A stretch of DNA of 27,782 nt from Candidatus Azambacteria bacterium. Its GTDB lineage: Bacteria > Patescibacteriota > Minisyncoccia > GWC2-36-17 > WO2-46-25. Shown here piece by piece: positions 8,221 to 14,080 of the stretch (position 1 is its first letter; each line of letters opens with the position of its first letter). Below the pieces are notes generated by a model that worked only from the letters and a program-made list of their open reading frames with translations, searched no databases and was not told the origin of the DNA. The position numbers and the translations under genes were made by a program. The DNA lies in contig JANLHQ010000099.1 of NCBI GenBank assembly GCA_024654415.1, positions 1-27,782 of the forward strand, read 5' to 3'.

Positions 8221-9954
8221 TCAGCTTTTGTTTTTCATGGTGATGGTCCATACCTCTCCGCGGTTGAGATATGCTGTTTTGTCTCCGATGTGTGCAAGCG
8301 TGATGTCTGTGGTCATACGCGGTTCCCGTACCTTTGTTGTGGCTTGGGTTGCTGGCACAAATATCGTGAGCTCGCCGTCATCGATGATCGTGACGCCTAC
8401 TCCTTTGGGAAGCATGGTCATGGTGAGTTCCGGATTGTCCGTGATGCCTGTCCATGTGCGGTAGGTGCTGTCATGCTCGCGGGTGAGTATCTCCAGTTTG
8501 TGATACGTACCATGGTTGTCTGCTGCGATGATTGCGACGAACCCGTTTTCCGCTTTGGCGGTTATCGGTTTTAGTCCGTCCAGTTCGCGTACCCGTATCT
8601 GAAGCAGTGCTGTTTTTCCCGACGGCATAATGAGAAACGATGCACCCATGGCATCTTGGACGCCAATGCCGTCAAACCAGCGTGTGGAATTGAGCATGAC
8701 GCCCCACGTATTGCCCGCAGATATCACGGGCCTCCCCAGATCTCTATAGATAACTTCCGTTAATCCTCCCGCGGTGACGATGAACACTCTGTTTTCATAT
8801 CTGACTATGTGCCGTCCTATGAGCGGAAGGAGAAGTGTTTTTGTTTCTCCGCCAGCCTTGTGGGTGTGGGAGAAAGTTATCTTCCCGTCGATCCAGTCAG
8901 CAACAAGCCAGCCGTTCGGCGTAGCAATCACTTCTCCGTAGGGTGATATAAGCATACCGATGATGCGTTTCGATGTGATGTCAAACAGATTTCCTGAGCG
9001 AAGCAGGATAACGCCACATGGCCATATGCGGAGAGCCGGATCGTTTCCATTACCGTAGAGCTTGTCGAAAATAAGATTTCCGGCAGGCGTCGCGATTATG
9101 TGTTTTACGACGGCAGCTTGTGCAATAGGTGTTTGCGCAAGCGGCGATGGAGGTATCGACCGTTCTCCTTTTTGAAAAACGGCCGCGTACCATTCCAGAA
9201 GTGGCTTTCCGATGCGGGAAAAATCGCGGACAGCCCTGTTGAGTTTTATTTTGGGAGAGAAAACAGAGGCATTCGCCTTCATTCTTCCTTCCAAGTCGCC
9301 GGGTTTAAATCCGTTGATTGTTCCTTTATACGGATGAATGCCGGTGAATATCTGAAATGTCACGATACCCCACGCAAACCAGTCGGTGAGCTGAGTGAAT
9401 CCTTTCGTATGGTGATCACGAATGGTTTGCATGATCACTGTTGCGGGCCATGCGCCGATGGACCATGAGTCGACGTCTATGACGCGAGGCTCCGGACCTT
9501 TTGCACCGCCTAATGACGCAAGCCAGTTTAATTCATTTGAATCAACGAGCAGCGCATTATGTGCGTGTGCAAACTGTACTGCCTCCCGCATCTTAAGCGC
9601 GAACTGCGCCGCATCTGTATCGGTGAATTTTTCTCGCGCGCGAAAGTCGTTCGTAAATATGCGCGGGAGTGGTTCTCCGTCGACATACGGCATGTGAATA
9701 CCGATCACTTCTTTGGTGTGGCTGTAGACCACACCGTGCGGCGCGACGATGTAAGGGTGTTTGATACGCGAAAGCATTTCTATTTTCCCCGTCATCTTTG
9801 CTATTTTTCGCTGGTCGGTATATAGCTTAATTACCGTACCAGATGCTCGGTATATAGATCCCTCGCCGCCGGTGGCGACATAGTCGCTTGGCCGGATGGT
9901 CATCTGCCCCCGTTTTTCAAGGGTTACTTTTATCGGACTCCTTATCTGCGTCAT
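8221..9954 (-). CDS. diverged Ser/Thr protein kinase with C-terminal beta-rich domain (TerY-P triad kinase-like)
   Basis: The 577-residue soluble protein starts with a protein-kinase fold: glycine loop TGGEGSIY (28-35), Lys43 in VIKLY, alpha-C Glu59, and hinge near MPYVDGEPL. The catalytic loop VDSNELN (Asp138, Asn143) has lost the HRD histidine and arginine, IDVDSW (160-164) replaces the DFG region, and DWFAWG (191-196) follows. Residues ~280-577 are rich in short beta strands and G/W/D turns, possibly propeller-like blades. The DxDSW variant occurs in kinases paired with vWA and PP2C proteins. The start at 9954 is chosen because AAGGAGG lies 6 bp upstream. It overlaps the phosphatase gene by 38 bp, implying coupling. 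It likely phosphorylates a partner or itself, opposed by the PP2C. Confidence 0.82.
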   Translation of the reverse strand: MTQIRSPIKVTLEKRGQMTIRPSDYVATGGEGSIYRASGTVIKLYTDQRKIAKMTGKIEMLSRIKHPYIVAPHGVVYSHTKEVIGIHMPYVDGEPLPRIFTNDFRAREKFTDTDAAQFALKMREAVQFAHAHNALLVDSNELNWLASLGGAKGPEPRVIDVDSWSIGAWPATVIMQTIRDHHTKGFTQLTDWFAWGIVTFQIFTGIHPYKGTINGFKPGDLEGRMKANASVFSPKIKLNRAVRDFSRIGKPLLEWYAAVFQKGERSIPPSPLAQTPIAQAAVVKHIIATPAGNLIFDKLYGNGNDPALRIWPCGVILLRSGNLFDITSKRIIGMLISPYGEVIATPNGWLVADWIDGKITFSHTHKAGGETKTLLLPLIGRHIVRYENRVFIVTAGGLTEVIYRDLGRPVISAGNTWGVMLNSTRWFDGIGVQDAMGASFLIMPSGKTALLQIRVRELDGLKPITAKAENGFVAIIAADNHGTYHKLEILTREHDSTYRTWTGITDNPELTMTMLPKGVGVTIIDDGELTIFVPATQATTKVREPRMTTDITLAHIGDKTAYLNRGEVWTITMKNKS

Positions 9955-10810
9955 CGCAATCCTCCTTTCTCTCGTCTTGAGCGATGTGTATGACGGCATA
10001 CGCAATGTCATCGAGAGGACCTTTGCCGATCTCCTGACTTTCTTTGATAAAACGGATCATGCGCCGTTTAGCGAATTCTCCGGTTATATTTTTAAAAGAC
10101 AGAAGACGGATGATCACATCTTTCCATTCGATATCTTCAACTTGGTCGACGCCGTCAGAAAAAACTGCGACATACTCGAGTCCCACAAAGATATCTATGG
10201 GTGTGATGGGGATCGTCATGCCTTCGATGCCCTCTGCCGTCGTGTAAAACTCAGTTTCCGTGGCAGAAAAGCCATTTTCAGGCATATAGACATATTTCTC
10301 TCGTTTGAGTGCGGTGAGTAGGGGATCTCCACCGTGCGCGGCGATGAATCCGTGAAAAGAATCGTCCGCATATGCTGCGTACGCGGGCATATTGTTATCC
10401 CAGTCGAAGCGATAAAAAACAATACGTCCGGTACGATATTTCAATGCAACCGCGCCGTCGCCGAGGATGTGAATGAAGCCACTGTTCTTGGTGAGGTATG
10501 CGTATGCACAGGTAGCGAGAAGATCACTGTTTTTCAGAAAGAGTGAACGAGAGATCTTTCGCATGCATCTGGCGCGTATGCGATTTATTTCTTGTGGCCC
10601 GCGCTTTTTCCATGTAATTGCGGCCGCTGTCGCAAGGGTAATCAACCGCGCGCCGACATCAGTGTTTCCCCCACTCGAACAGCCGTCTGCGATGATTGCA
10701 AGCGCTGACTTTTCATTGTGAGCGGAGATGGCATAATCTTGGCACGGCTTACCACTTGCGGTATGCGCACGGCCTATGTGAAAGTAGTGGTCGGAATGAA
10801 AATGGATCAT
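9917..10810 (-). CDS. PP2C-type (PPM family) Ser/Thr phosphatase
   Basis: The 297-residue protein carries the metal-binding acids of PPM/PP2C phosphatases in order: Asp25 in GKPCQDY, Asp42-Gly43 in AIIADGCSSG, GDG at 117-119, Asp219-Gly220 in VFSDGVDQ, and Asp267-Asp268 in PLDDIA. All Mn/Mg ligands expected for activity seem present. There is no membrane segment. The acidic C-terminal tail (DERKEDCDDADKESDKSNP) is probably disordered. The start at 10810 fits AAGGAGG 6 bp upstream; a longer start at 10831 would overlap it. The gene overlaps the kinase gene start. In the triad arrangement it would remove phosphates placed by that kinase, possibly on the vWA protein. Confidence 0.9.
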   Translation of the reverse strand: MIHFHSDHYFHIGRAHTASGKPCQDYAISAHNEKSALAIIADGCSSGGNTDVGARLITLATAAAITWKKRGPQEINRIRARCMRKISRSLFLKNSDLLATCAYAYLTKNSGFIHILGDGAVALKYRTGRIVFYRFDWDNNMPAYAAYADDSFHGFIAAHGGDPLLTALKREKYVYMPENGFSATETEFYTTAEGIEGMTIPITPIDIFVGLEYVAVFSDGVDQVEDIEWKDVIIRLLSFKNITGEFAKRRMIRFIKESQEIGKGPLDDIAYAVIHIAQDERKEDCDDADKESDKSNP

Positions 10811-10832
10811 GGCACACCTCCTTATATACAAG

Positions 10833-10866
10833 AAAAGAGAGCGGCGGTGTTTTGCCGCTCTCTTTT
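10833..10866. terminator. terminator-like hairpin between vWA and PP2C genes
   Basis: A 13-bp stem (AAAAGAGAGCGGC at 10833-10845, complement at 10854-10866) encloses an 8-nt loop in the 69-bp gap between the two genes. On the - strand, the direction of the operon, the T-rich end of the stem is followed by CTTGTATATAAGGAGG, so the U-run is short and runs into the PP2C ribosome site. It looks like a leaky terminator or processing hairpin that lowers phosphatase/kinase expression relative to pncA and the vWA gene. Confidence 0.7.
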
Positions 10867-10879
10867 TGTATCCCCACGA

Positions 10880-11632
10880 TTATATTGTGGGGTCGATGGT
10901 TTTGCTCGGCCCTCCTGTTCCTAGTGCCTGGGACTGGCTCGAAACCGAACGGGATACGAAGTCAGCAAGCTTTGCGAGCTTGCGCGCTGTTGCATCTTGA
11001 GCGTCGATGAACTGCGTCACGCCAGCTTCTTTCTGAAAGTTCGCGAGCTCATTTGCGTAGCCGGCGGTGTTGATGCCGACAAGCACAGAGATCATCGATT
11101 CCAGTGTTTCGCCCGTGATGGATTTTTTTGCTTCATCCTTCACCATGTTCATCGTGGCCGTCGATGCGTTCTCGCCGCCGTCGGTGATGACAAATGCGAT
11201 GCCGTTGACACCGAAGTCGTCGTCCATGAGCTTTTTACCGTAGGCGTTAGTTGCTCCAATAGCGGAGAAGACAGCGTCGCACAGCGGAGTCATTCCGCCC
11301 GGCACGATTGCCGGATAGTCTGCGGTGTTGATCTCTGCAAGTGTTTTGAATCCGTGAATCTCGTTCACGCCATGTGCGTGCGTGCTAGAAAACGTCATGA
11401 CACGCACGAGTATGTTGTCTGACCGAGGCGACTTTTTACATGCCTCGACTGCCATGACGAGCATGTTTCTAAGCTCATCTGCAAACCCTGCTACCGAACC
11501 GGTCTCATCGACCGCGATAGTGACAAGTGTGTATTCCGTTGCCCCTAAATGTTCGATGCGGGTTCCGCGGAAGCTAAAATTGCTTCCGCCTATCGCCATC
11601 ATGTCCATTTTTTCATCAGTGAGTCTCGGCAT
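10880..11632 (-). CDS. von Willebrand factor A (vWA) domain protein, TerY-like
   Basis: The 250-residue soluble protein is essentially one vWA domain. The MIDAS metal site is readable: DETGS at 42-46 (the DxSxS motif with Thr for the first Ser), Thr115 in GGMTPLCDAV and Asp151 in FVITDGGEN. The domain has the alternating strand/helix pattern through about residue 228, then a short Ser/Gly/Gln-rich tail. There is no signal peptide or transmembrane helix, so it acts in the cytoplasm. The start is fixed by AAGGAGG 5 bp upstream. Lying between nicotinamidase and PP2C/kinase genes, it matches the vWA member of the TerY-P triad, thought to be a scaffold or target of the kinase/phosphatase pair. Confidence 0.87.
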   Translation of the reverse strand: MPRLTDEKMDMMAIGGSNFSFRGTRIEHLGATEYTLVTIAVDETGSVAGFADELRNMLVMAVEACKKSPRSDNILVRVMTFSSTHAHGVNEIHGFKTLAEINTADYPAIVPGGMTPLCDAVFSAIGATNAYGKKLMDDDFGVNGIAFVITDGGENASTATMNMVKDEAKKSITGETLESMISVLVGINTAGYANELANFQKEAGVTQFIDAQDATARKLAKLADFVSRSVSSQSQALGTGGPSKTIDPTI

Positions 11633-11660
11633 AGTAGCCTCCTTCTGCCCGTGGGGCGTT

Positions 11661-12488
11661 TTATACGAGGAAGTCTTTGGATGTAATGAGCTTCATGCCT
11701 CTTTTTTCCATCTGGACCAACCAGTCCGCGGCGATAGCCGGGAAGTCCGGGCCATTACCGATCTGCGGGACTGGGCTTGTGCAGTCCGTGAGAATGTAGA
11801 ACTTCTTCACCTGTTCCGGGCTGATGTTGTCTGCAATCTGGGTCACTGTTTCCTTCACGCAGTGGCTCAATGCTTCTCCTGCGACAGCGACGATATCTGC
11901 ATCGTTGAGCATGTCCAGGAAGCTGGTGTTAAGCTGTGTTGCCGGGTCGTTGGGGTCCGGCACTTCCGCAAGCAGTGCGCCGTAGTGTTCGGTGAAGGTG
12001 TTGGTGCCTTTGACGCAGAAGTTCACGTTTGCGAACTCCTTCTTTTCCCAGCGCTTGAGCGCTTCGAATAGTTCTTTCTGCACGGCGTGTCCAGGCGAGC
12101 CGATAAGGCAATGTTCCGGCCACACCATGATCTGATACTTTCCGTTTATCTCAAGCTGCCGCGCGTAGTCCAGTACCCGTGTGCGGAATGCCGGATTACG
12201 CGGGGTCCAGATTTTGTTCTTTACGTCGTCTGCGGTGACAAGCGTGAACGGGGACGGATAGTCTCCATTCTCGTTGCGCCACATGCCCGGATGCCCGATA
12301 TCGATGATACGGTGGGAATCCAGTGTGACATGGATGTCTGCGAGCTTGTACCCAACTCTGTCGATGAGTGCGGCGACGCGTTTCATGTCGGCGTTCGCAC
12401 CCGGCACCGGCAAAGTGGAGTCCTTGTCATCCATGAAATCCTTCTGTGGATCGATGATGACGAGATGTGCCTTCAGATTCTTTTTCAT
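11661..12488 (-). CDS. pncA: nicotinamidase (isochorismatase-like cysteine hydrolase)
   Basis: The enzyme deamidates nicotinamide to nicotinate, the substrate of PncB. The 275-residue chain shows the cysteine-hydrolase triad: Asp13 in IIDPQKDF, Lys160 in CVKGTN and Cys210 in GEALSHCV. Probable metal ligands are Asp57 and His59 in LDSH and His126 in WPEHC, as in nicotinamidases rather than isochorismatases. It is longer than most bacterial PncA proteins (about 180-215 aa), with extra sequence around residues 60-110 and 170-195. AAGGAG lies 7 bp before the ATG. It is the first gene after the operator-bearing promoter and structured leader. The adjacent NrtR gene and downstream pncB support nicotinamidase over other family activities. 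Confidence 0.9.
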   Translation of the reverse strand: MKKNLKAHLVIIDPQKDFMDDKDSTLPVPGANADMKRVAALIDRVGYKLADIHVTLDSHRIIDIGHPGMWRNENGDYPSPFTLVTADDVKNKIWTPRNPAFRTRVLDYARQLEINGKYQIMVWPEHCLIGSPGHAVQKELFEALKRWEKKEFANVNFCVKGTNTFTEHYGALLAEVPDPNDPATQLNTSFLDMLNDADIVAVAGEALSHCVKETVTQIADNISPEQVKKFYILTDCTSPVPQIGNGPDFPAIAADWLVQMEKRGMKLITSKDFLV

Positions 12489-12552
12489 GGCGTTTCTCCT
12501 TCTGTTTGAGGGTTATGGAGCTGATATATGAAATTTTCAAAGAGCTGTTCAC

Positions 12553-12625
12553 TCGGCATGTGCCGAATGTCTGGCTTAAGACCAGACTGCTCTGTCCGAT
12601 GTATTCAGGCAGGGGAGTCTGGTCT
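12553..12625 (-). promoter_or_regulatory. structured 5' leader of pncA with alternative hairpins
   Basis: On the transcript, AGACCAGACT (12625-12616) can pair perfectly over 10 bp with AGTCTGGTCT (12588-12579), leaving a 27-nt loop. The GTCTGG inside that second arm can instead pair with CCAGAC at 12574-12569 in a 6-bp, 7-nt-loop hairpin. The two folds exclude each other. A third small hairpin, TCGGCA/TGCCGA, follows at 12553-12566. The leader lies between the predicted start near 12633 and the pncA ribosome site at 12496-12501. I do not recognise it as a known NAD riboswitch class. It could be an attenuator, a protein site or an unrecognised ligand sensor. Confidence 0.5.
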
Positions 12626-12632
12626 CATGTAT

Positions 12633-12655
12633 GTTAGTGTATATACTACACTAAC
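12633..12655. promoter_or_regulatory. probable NrtR operator upstream of pncA
   Basis: This is a perfect inverted repeat: arm GTTAGTGTA (12633-12641), 5-bp centre TATAC, arm TACACTAAC (12647-12655). It overlaps the predicted pncA -10 region. A closely similar repeat covers the nrtR promoter. Such twin sites beside an nrtR gene are what repression of an NAD-salvage operon plus autoregulation predicts. Confidence 0.75.
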
Positions 12656-12668
12656 AAGGGATAAAAAA
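12640..12668 (-). promoter_or_regulatory. candidate promoter of the pncA operon
   Basis: On the - strand a T-tract (12668-12663) stands in for the -35. A 17-bp spacer and TATATA (12645-12640) follow. The -35 is poor, so the promoter is weak or relies on the T-tract. The -10 lies inside the operator, so bound repressor would block RNA polymerase. Confidence 0.45.
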
Positions 12669-12673
12669 AGGTG

Positions 12674-13360
12674 CTATAGAACGTCGATAATCTGGGATTT
12701 TTTGCTTTTGAATCGATACAAGAGTGCCGGTCGGTGCGCTACCCCCGTTATTTTATTTTTCACCGTTTCAATAAGTCCGATGTCAATCACTTTGCGTCTG
12801 AAATTTCGTTTATCGAGTTCCTTGTTCAAGATGGCTTCATACAGTTCCTGCAATTCCGTTAAGGTGAATTGTTCCGGCATCATGCCAAAAGCAATATTGG
12901 TGTATGCGATCTTGCTTTTCAGTCGTTCGACTGCGGTGCGCGCCATGTCGGTGTGATCGTATGCAAGCGAGGGAATTTTTTCGATATCGCACCATTTCAT
13001 ATTTTTTGGCCAGGAACGCTCATATATTGCTGCACGGGAGCCTGGGATAAGACCAAGATAGGCGACGGACACCACGCGGTTGCGAGGATCTCTGTCGATG
13101 CGGCTGAAGGTATAGAGTTGTTCAAGGTACGCATGTTTAGGGTCGATCTTTGCTTTGTCTGCGAGTAATCGCTTTGCCGTGTCGATTGCTGTTTCGTTCG
13201 GGCGGATAAGACTTCCGGGGAGCGCCCATGTGTTCTTGTAGTGGGGCGGAAGATCTATCTGCATAAGCAGAACTTTTAGTTTTTCGTCTAACACCGTGCA
13301 CAATACCACATCAGTGGCAAGTGCGGCGAATCTCATTTTTTCCGGGGCTCGTTTGTTCAT
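12674..13360 (-). CDS. nrtR: NrtR-type transcriptional regulator of NAD metabolism (Nudix + winged helix)
   Basis: The 228-residue protein has an N-terminal Nudix fold (about 10-145) and a C-terminal winged helix (about 155-228). The segment PEQFTLTELQELYEAIL followed by LDKRNFRRKV is the classic NrtR DNA-binding signature. The Nudix box GSLIRPNETAIDTAKRLLAD lacks the catalytic REUXEE glutamates, so it should bind but not hydrolyse its ligand. ADP-ribose or NAD-related effectors release NrtR from DNA in known cases. It stands next to nicotinamidase and carries an operator on its own promoter, which argues for autoregulation and control of NAD salvage. The ATG at 13360 has no Shine-Dalgarno sequence. 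No terminator follows its stop, so some read-through into pncA is possible. Confidence 0.93.
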   Translation of the reverse strand: MNKRAPEKMRFAALATDVVLCTVLDEKLKVLLMQIDLPPHYKNTWALPGSLIRPNETAIDTAKRLLADKAKIDPKHAYLEQLYTFSRIDRDPRNRVVSVAYLGLIPGSRAAIYERSWPKNMKWCDIEKIPSLAYDHTDMARTAVERLKSKIAYTNIAFGMMPEQFTLTELQELYEAILNKELDKRNFRRKVIDIGLIETVKNKITGVAHRPALLYRFKSKKSQIIDVL

Positions 13361-13381
13361 GGATGTGTTTTCTTATACTTA

Positions 13382-13404
13382 CATAGTGTATGTTATACAC
13401 TTAC
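13382..13404. promoter_or_regulatory. probable NrtR operator at the nrtR promoter
   Basis: Arms CATAGTGTA (13382-13390) and TACACTTAC (13396-13404) flank a 5-bp centre. Compared with the pncA operator they match at 7 of 9 and 8 of 9 positions with identical spacing. The site covers the -10 hexamer of nrtR, which is consistent with autorepression. Confidence 0.7.
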
Positions 13405-13418
13405 AAGACGTATGTCAA
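13390..13418 (-). promoter_or_regulatory. promoter of nrtR
   Basis: On the - strand a perfect TTGACA (13418-13413) is followed after 17 bp by TAACAT (13395-13390); TATAAC two bases upstream is an alternative -10. The predicted start near 13383 leaves a leader of about 23 nt. Confidence 0.75.
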
Positions 13419-13455
13419 GAGAGTTATACACAGATGTTTAATCGCATATTTTATG

Positions 13456-13484
13456 TTGTCAGGCGGGTTATTTCGTGATATACC
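13456..13484 (+). promoter_or_regulatory. promoter of the small membrane-protein gene
   Basis: TTGTCA (13456-13461), 17-bp spacer, TATACC (13479-13484). The promoter is divergent from nrtR, with about 37 bp between the two -35 hexamers. It gives a leader of about 65 nt. Confidence 0.6.
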
Positions 13485-13521
13485 TAGCGGCAAGGACCTT
13501 AACAATGTGTAATAACACGTA

Positions 13522-13539
13522 AACTATAAAAATATAGTT
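13522..13539 (+). repeat. AT-rich inverted repeat just before the ribosome site
   Basis: AACTATA (13522-13528), AAAA, TATAGTT (13533-13539) can form a 7-bp hairpin ending 5 bp before AGGAGG (13545-13550). It could modulate translation of the following gene or bind a regulator. It has no U-tract. Confidence 0.45.
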
Positions 13540-13555
13540 GCAAAAGGAGGGTAAA

Positions 13556-13909
13556 ATGATGGAGTACGCGATAGCTTTACTCAAGGTGTTTGGCTCAATG
13601 AGAGAAGATGCGGTGATTCTGCTCTTTGCCTTTGGAACGGCGGTTTGTGCTATTATAATTTGGAAGGACATCGTCGGGCCATGGCTAGACAGAAGAGCGG
13701 TGGAAAAGAGAAAAGAACTCACTTTTATTCTTATCGACCCGACGCGTCCATGGTCAGGGAGCACATACACGATAAGGGAAAAGAAAGGAAAGACAAGGTA
13801 TTATCGAAACGGTTGGAGAATTTCTGAAAAAGCACACGATAAAGGGGTGGCTGAGATTTTTCAGAGAATATCCGATAGAAATGAGTCCTTCGAAAATCCG
13901 GATGGATAG
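13556..13909 (+). CDS. small single-pass membrane protein, unknown function
   Basis: I do not recognise this 117-residue protein. It has one strong transmembrane helix near the N-terminus (about residues 19-38, AVILLFAFGTAVCAIIIW), then a charged cytoplasmic-type region with RRAVEKRKE, a predicted beta-rich part (LTFILIDPTRPWSGSTYTI) and a basic/acidic C-terminus. By the positive-inside rule the C-terminal part is probably cytoplasmic. The start is the first of two adjacent ATGs; AGGAGG lies 5 bp (8 bp for the second) upstream. It is a monocistronic unit with its own promoter and terminator, next to but divergent from nrtR. Nothing shows that it belongs to the NAD/triad system. Confidence 0.7.
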   Translation: MMEYAIALLKVFGSMREDAVILLFAFGTAVCAIIIWKDIVGPWLDRRAVEKRKELTFILIDPTRPWSGSTYTIREKKGKTRYYRNGWRISEKAHDKGVAEIFQRISDRNESFENPDG

Positions 13910-13915
13910 TAAAAT

Positions 13916-13950
13916 AAAAAGGGGCGGCACAATGCCGCCTTTTTTATTTT
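13916..13950 (+). terminator. intrinsic terminator after the small membrane-protein gene
   Basis: Stem GGCGGCA (13923-13929) / TGCCGCC (13933-13939) with a 3-nt loop, extended by G-T and A-T pairs, is followed by TTTTTTATTTT. The preceding A-run makes it usable in both directions. Confidence 0.85.
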
Positions 13951-14025
13951 ATCTTTTTATGGCTGGGCTCCCTCGTATGCCGGTATCTTGCGAAGGGTTT
14001 GGGTGATTTGGTTTTGGTGCGAATC

Positions 14026-14054
14026 GTGACTAAAACGCTATATTTTGCTATACT
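14026..14054 (+). promoter_or_regulatory. promoter of rnr, extended -10
   Basis: GTGACT (14026-14031), 17-bp spacer, TATACT (14049-14054) preceded by TGC, an extended -10. The predicted start near 14061 gives a 20-nt leader without a clear Shine-Dalgarno sequence. Confidence 0.65.
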
Positions 14055-14080
14055 AAAACAAATTAGAAGCGGTAATTAAT

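Noticed and set aside
10872..10892. Second terminator at the vWA stop codon (CCCCAC/GTGGGG)
   Set aside because: The stem is only 6 bp with a 9-nt loop and no T-run follows it on the - strand.
11382..12071. 229-codon open frame on the + strand opposite the vWA/pncA genes
   Set aside because: It spans parts of two well-supported genes on the opposite strand and has no ribosome site or family signature.
12489..12673. Known NAD riboswitch class in the pncA leader
   Set aside because: The alternative hairpins do not fit the NAD-I or NAD-II consensus as I know it, so the class name was not used.
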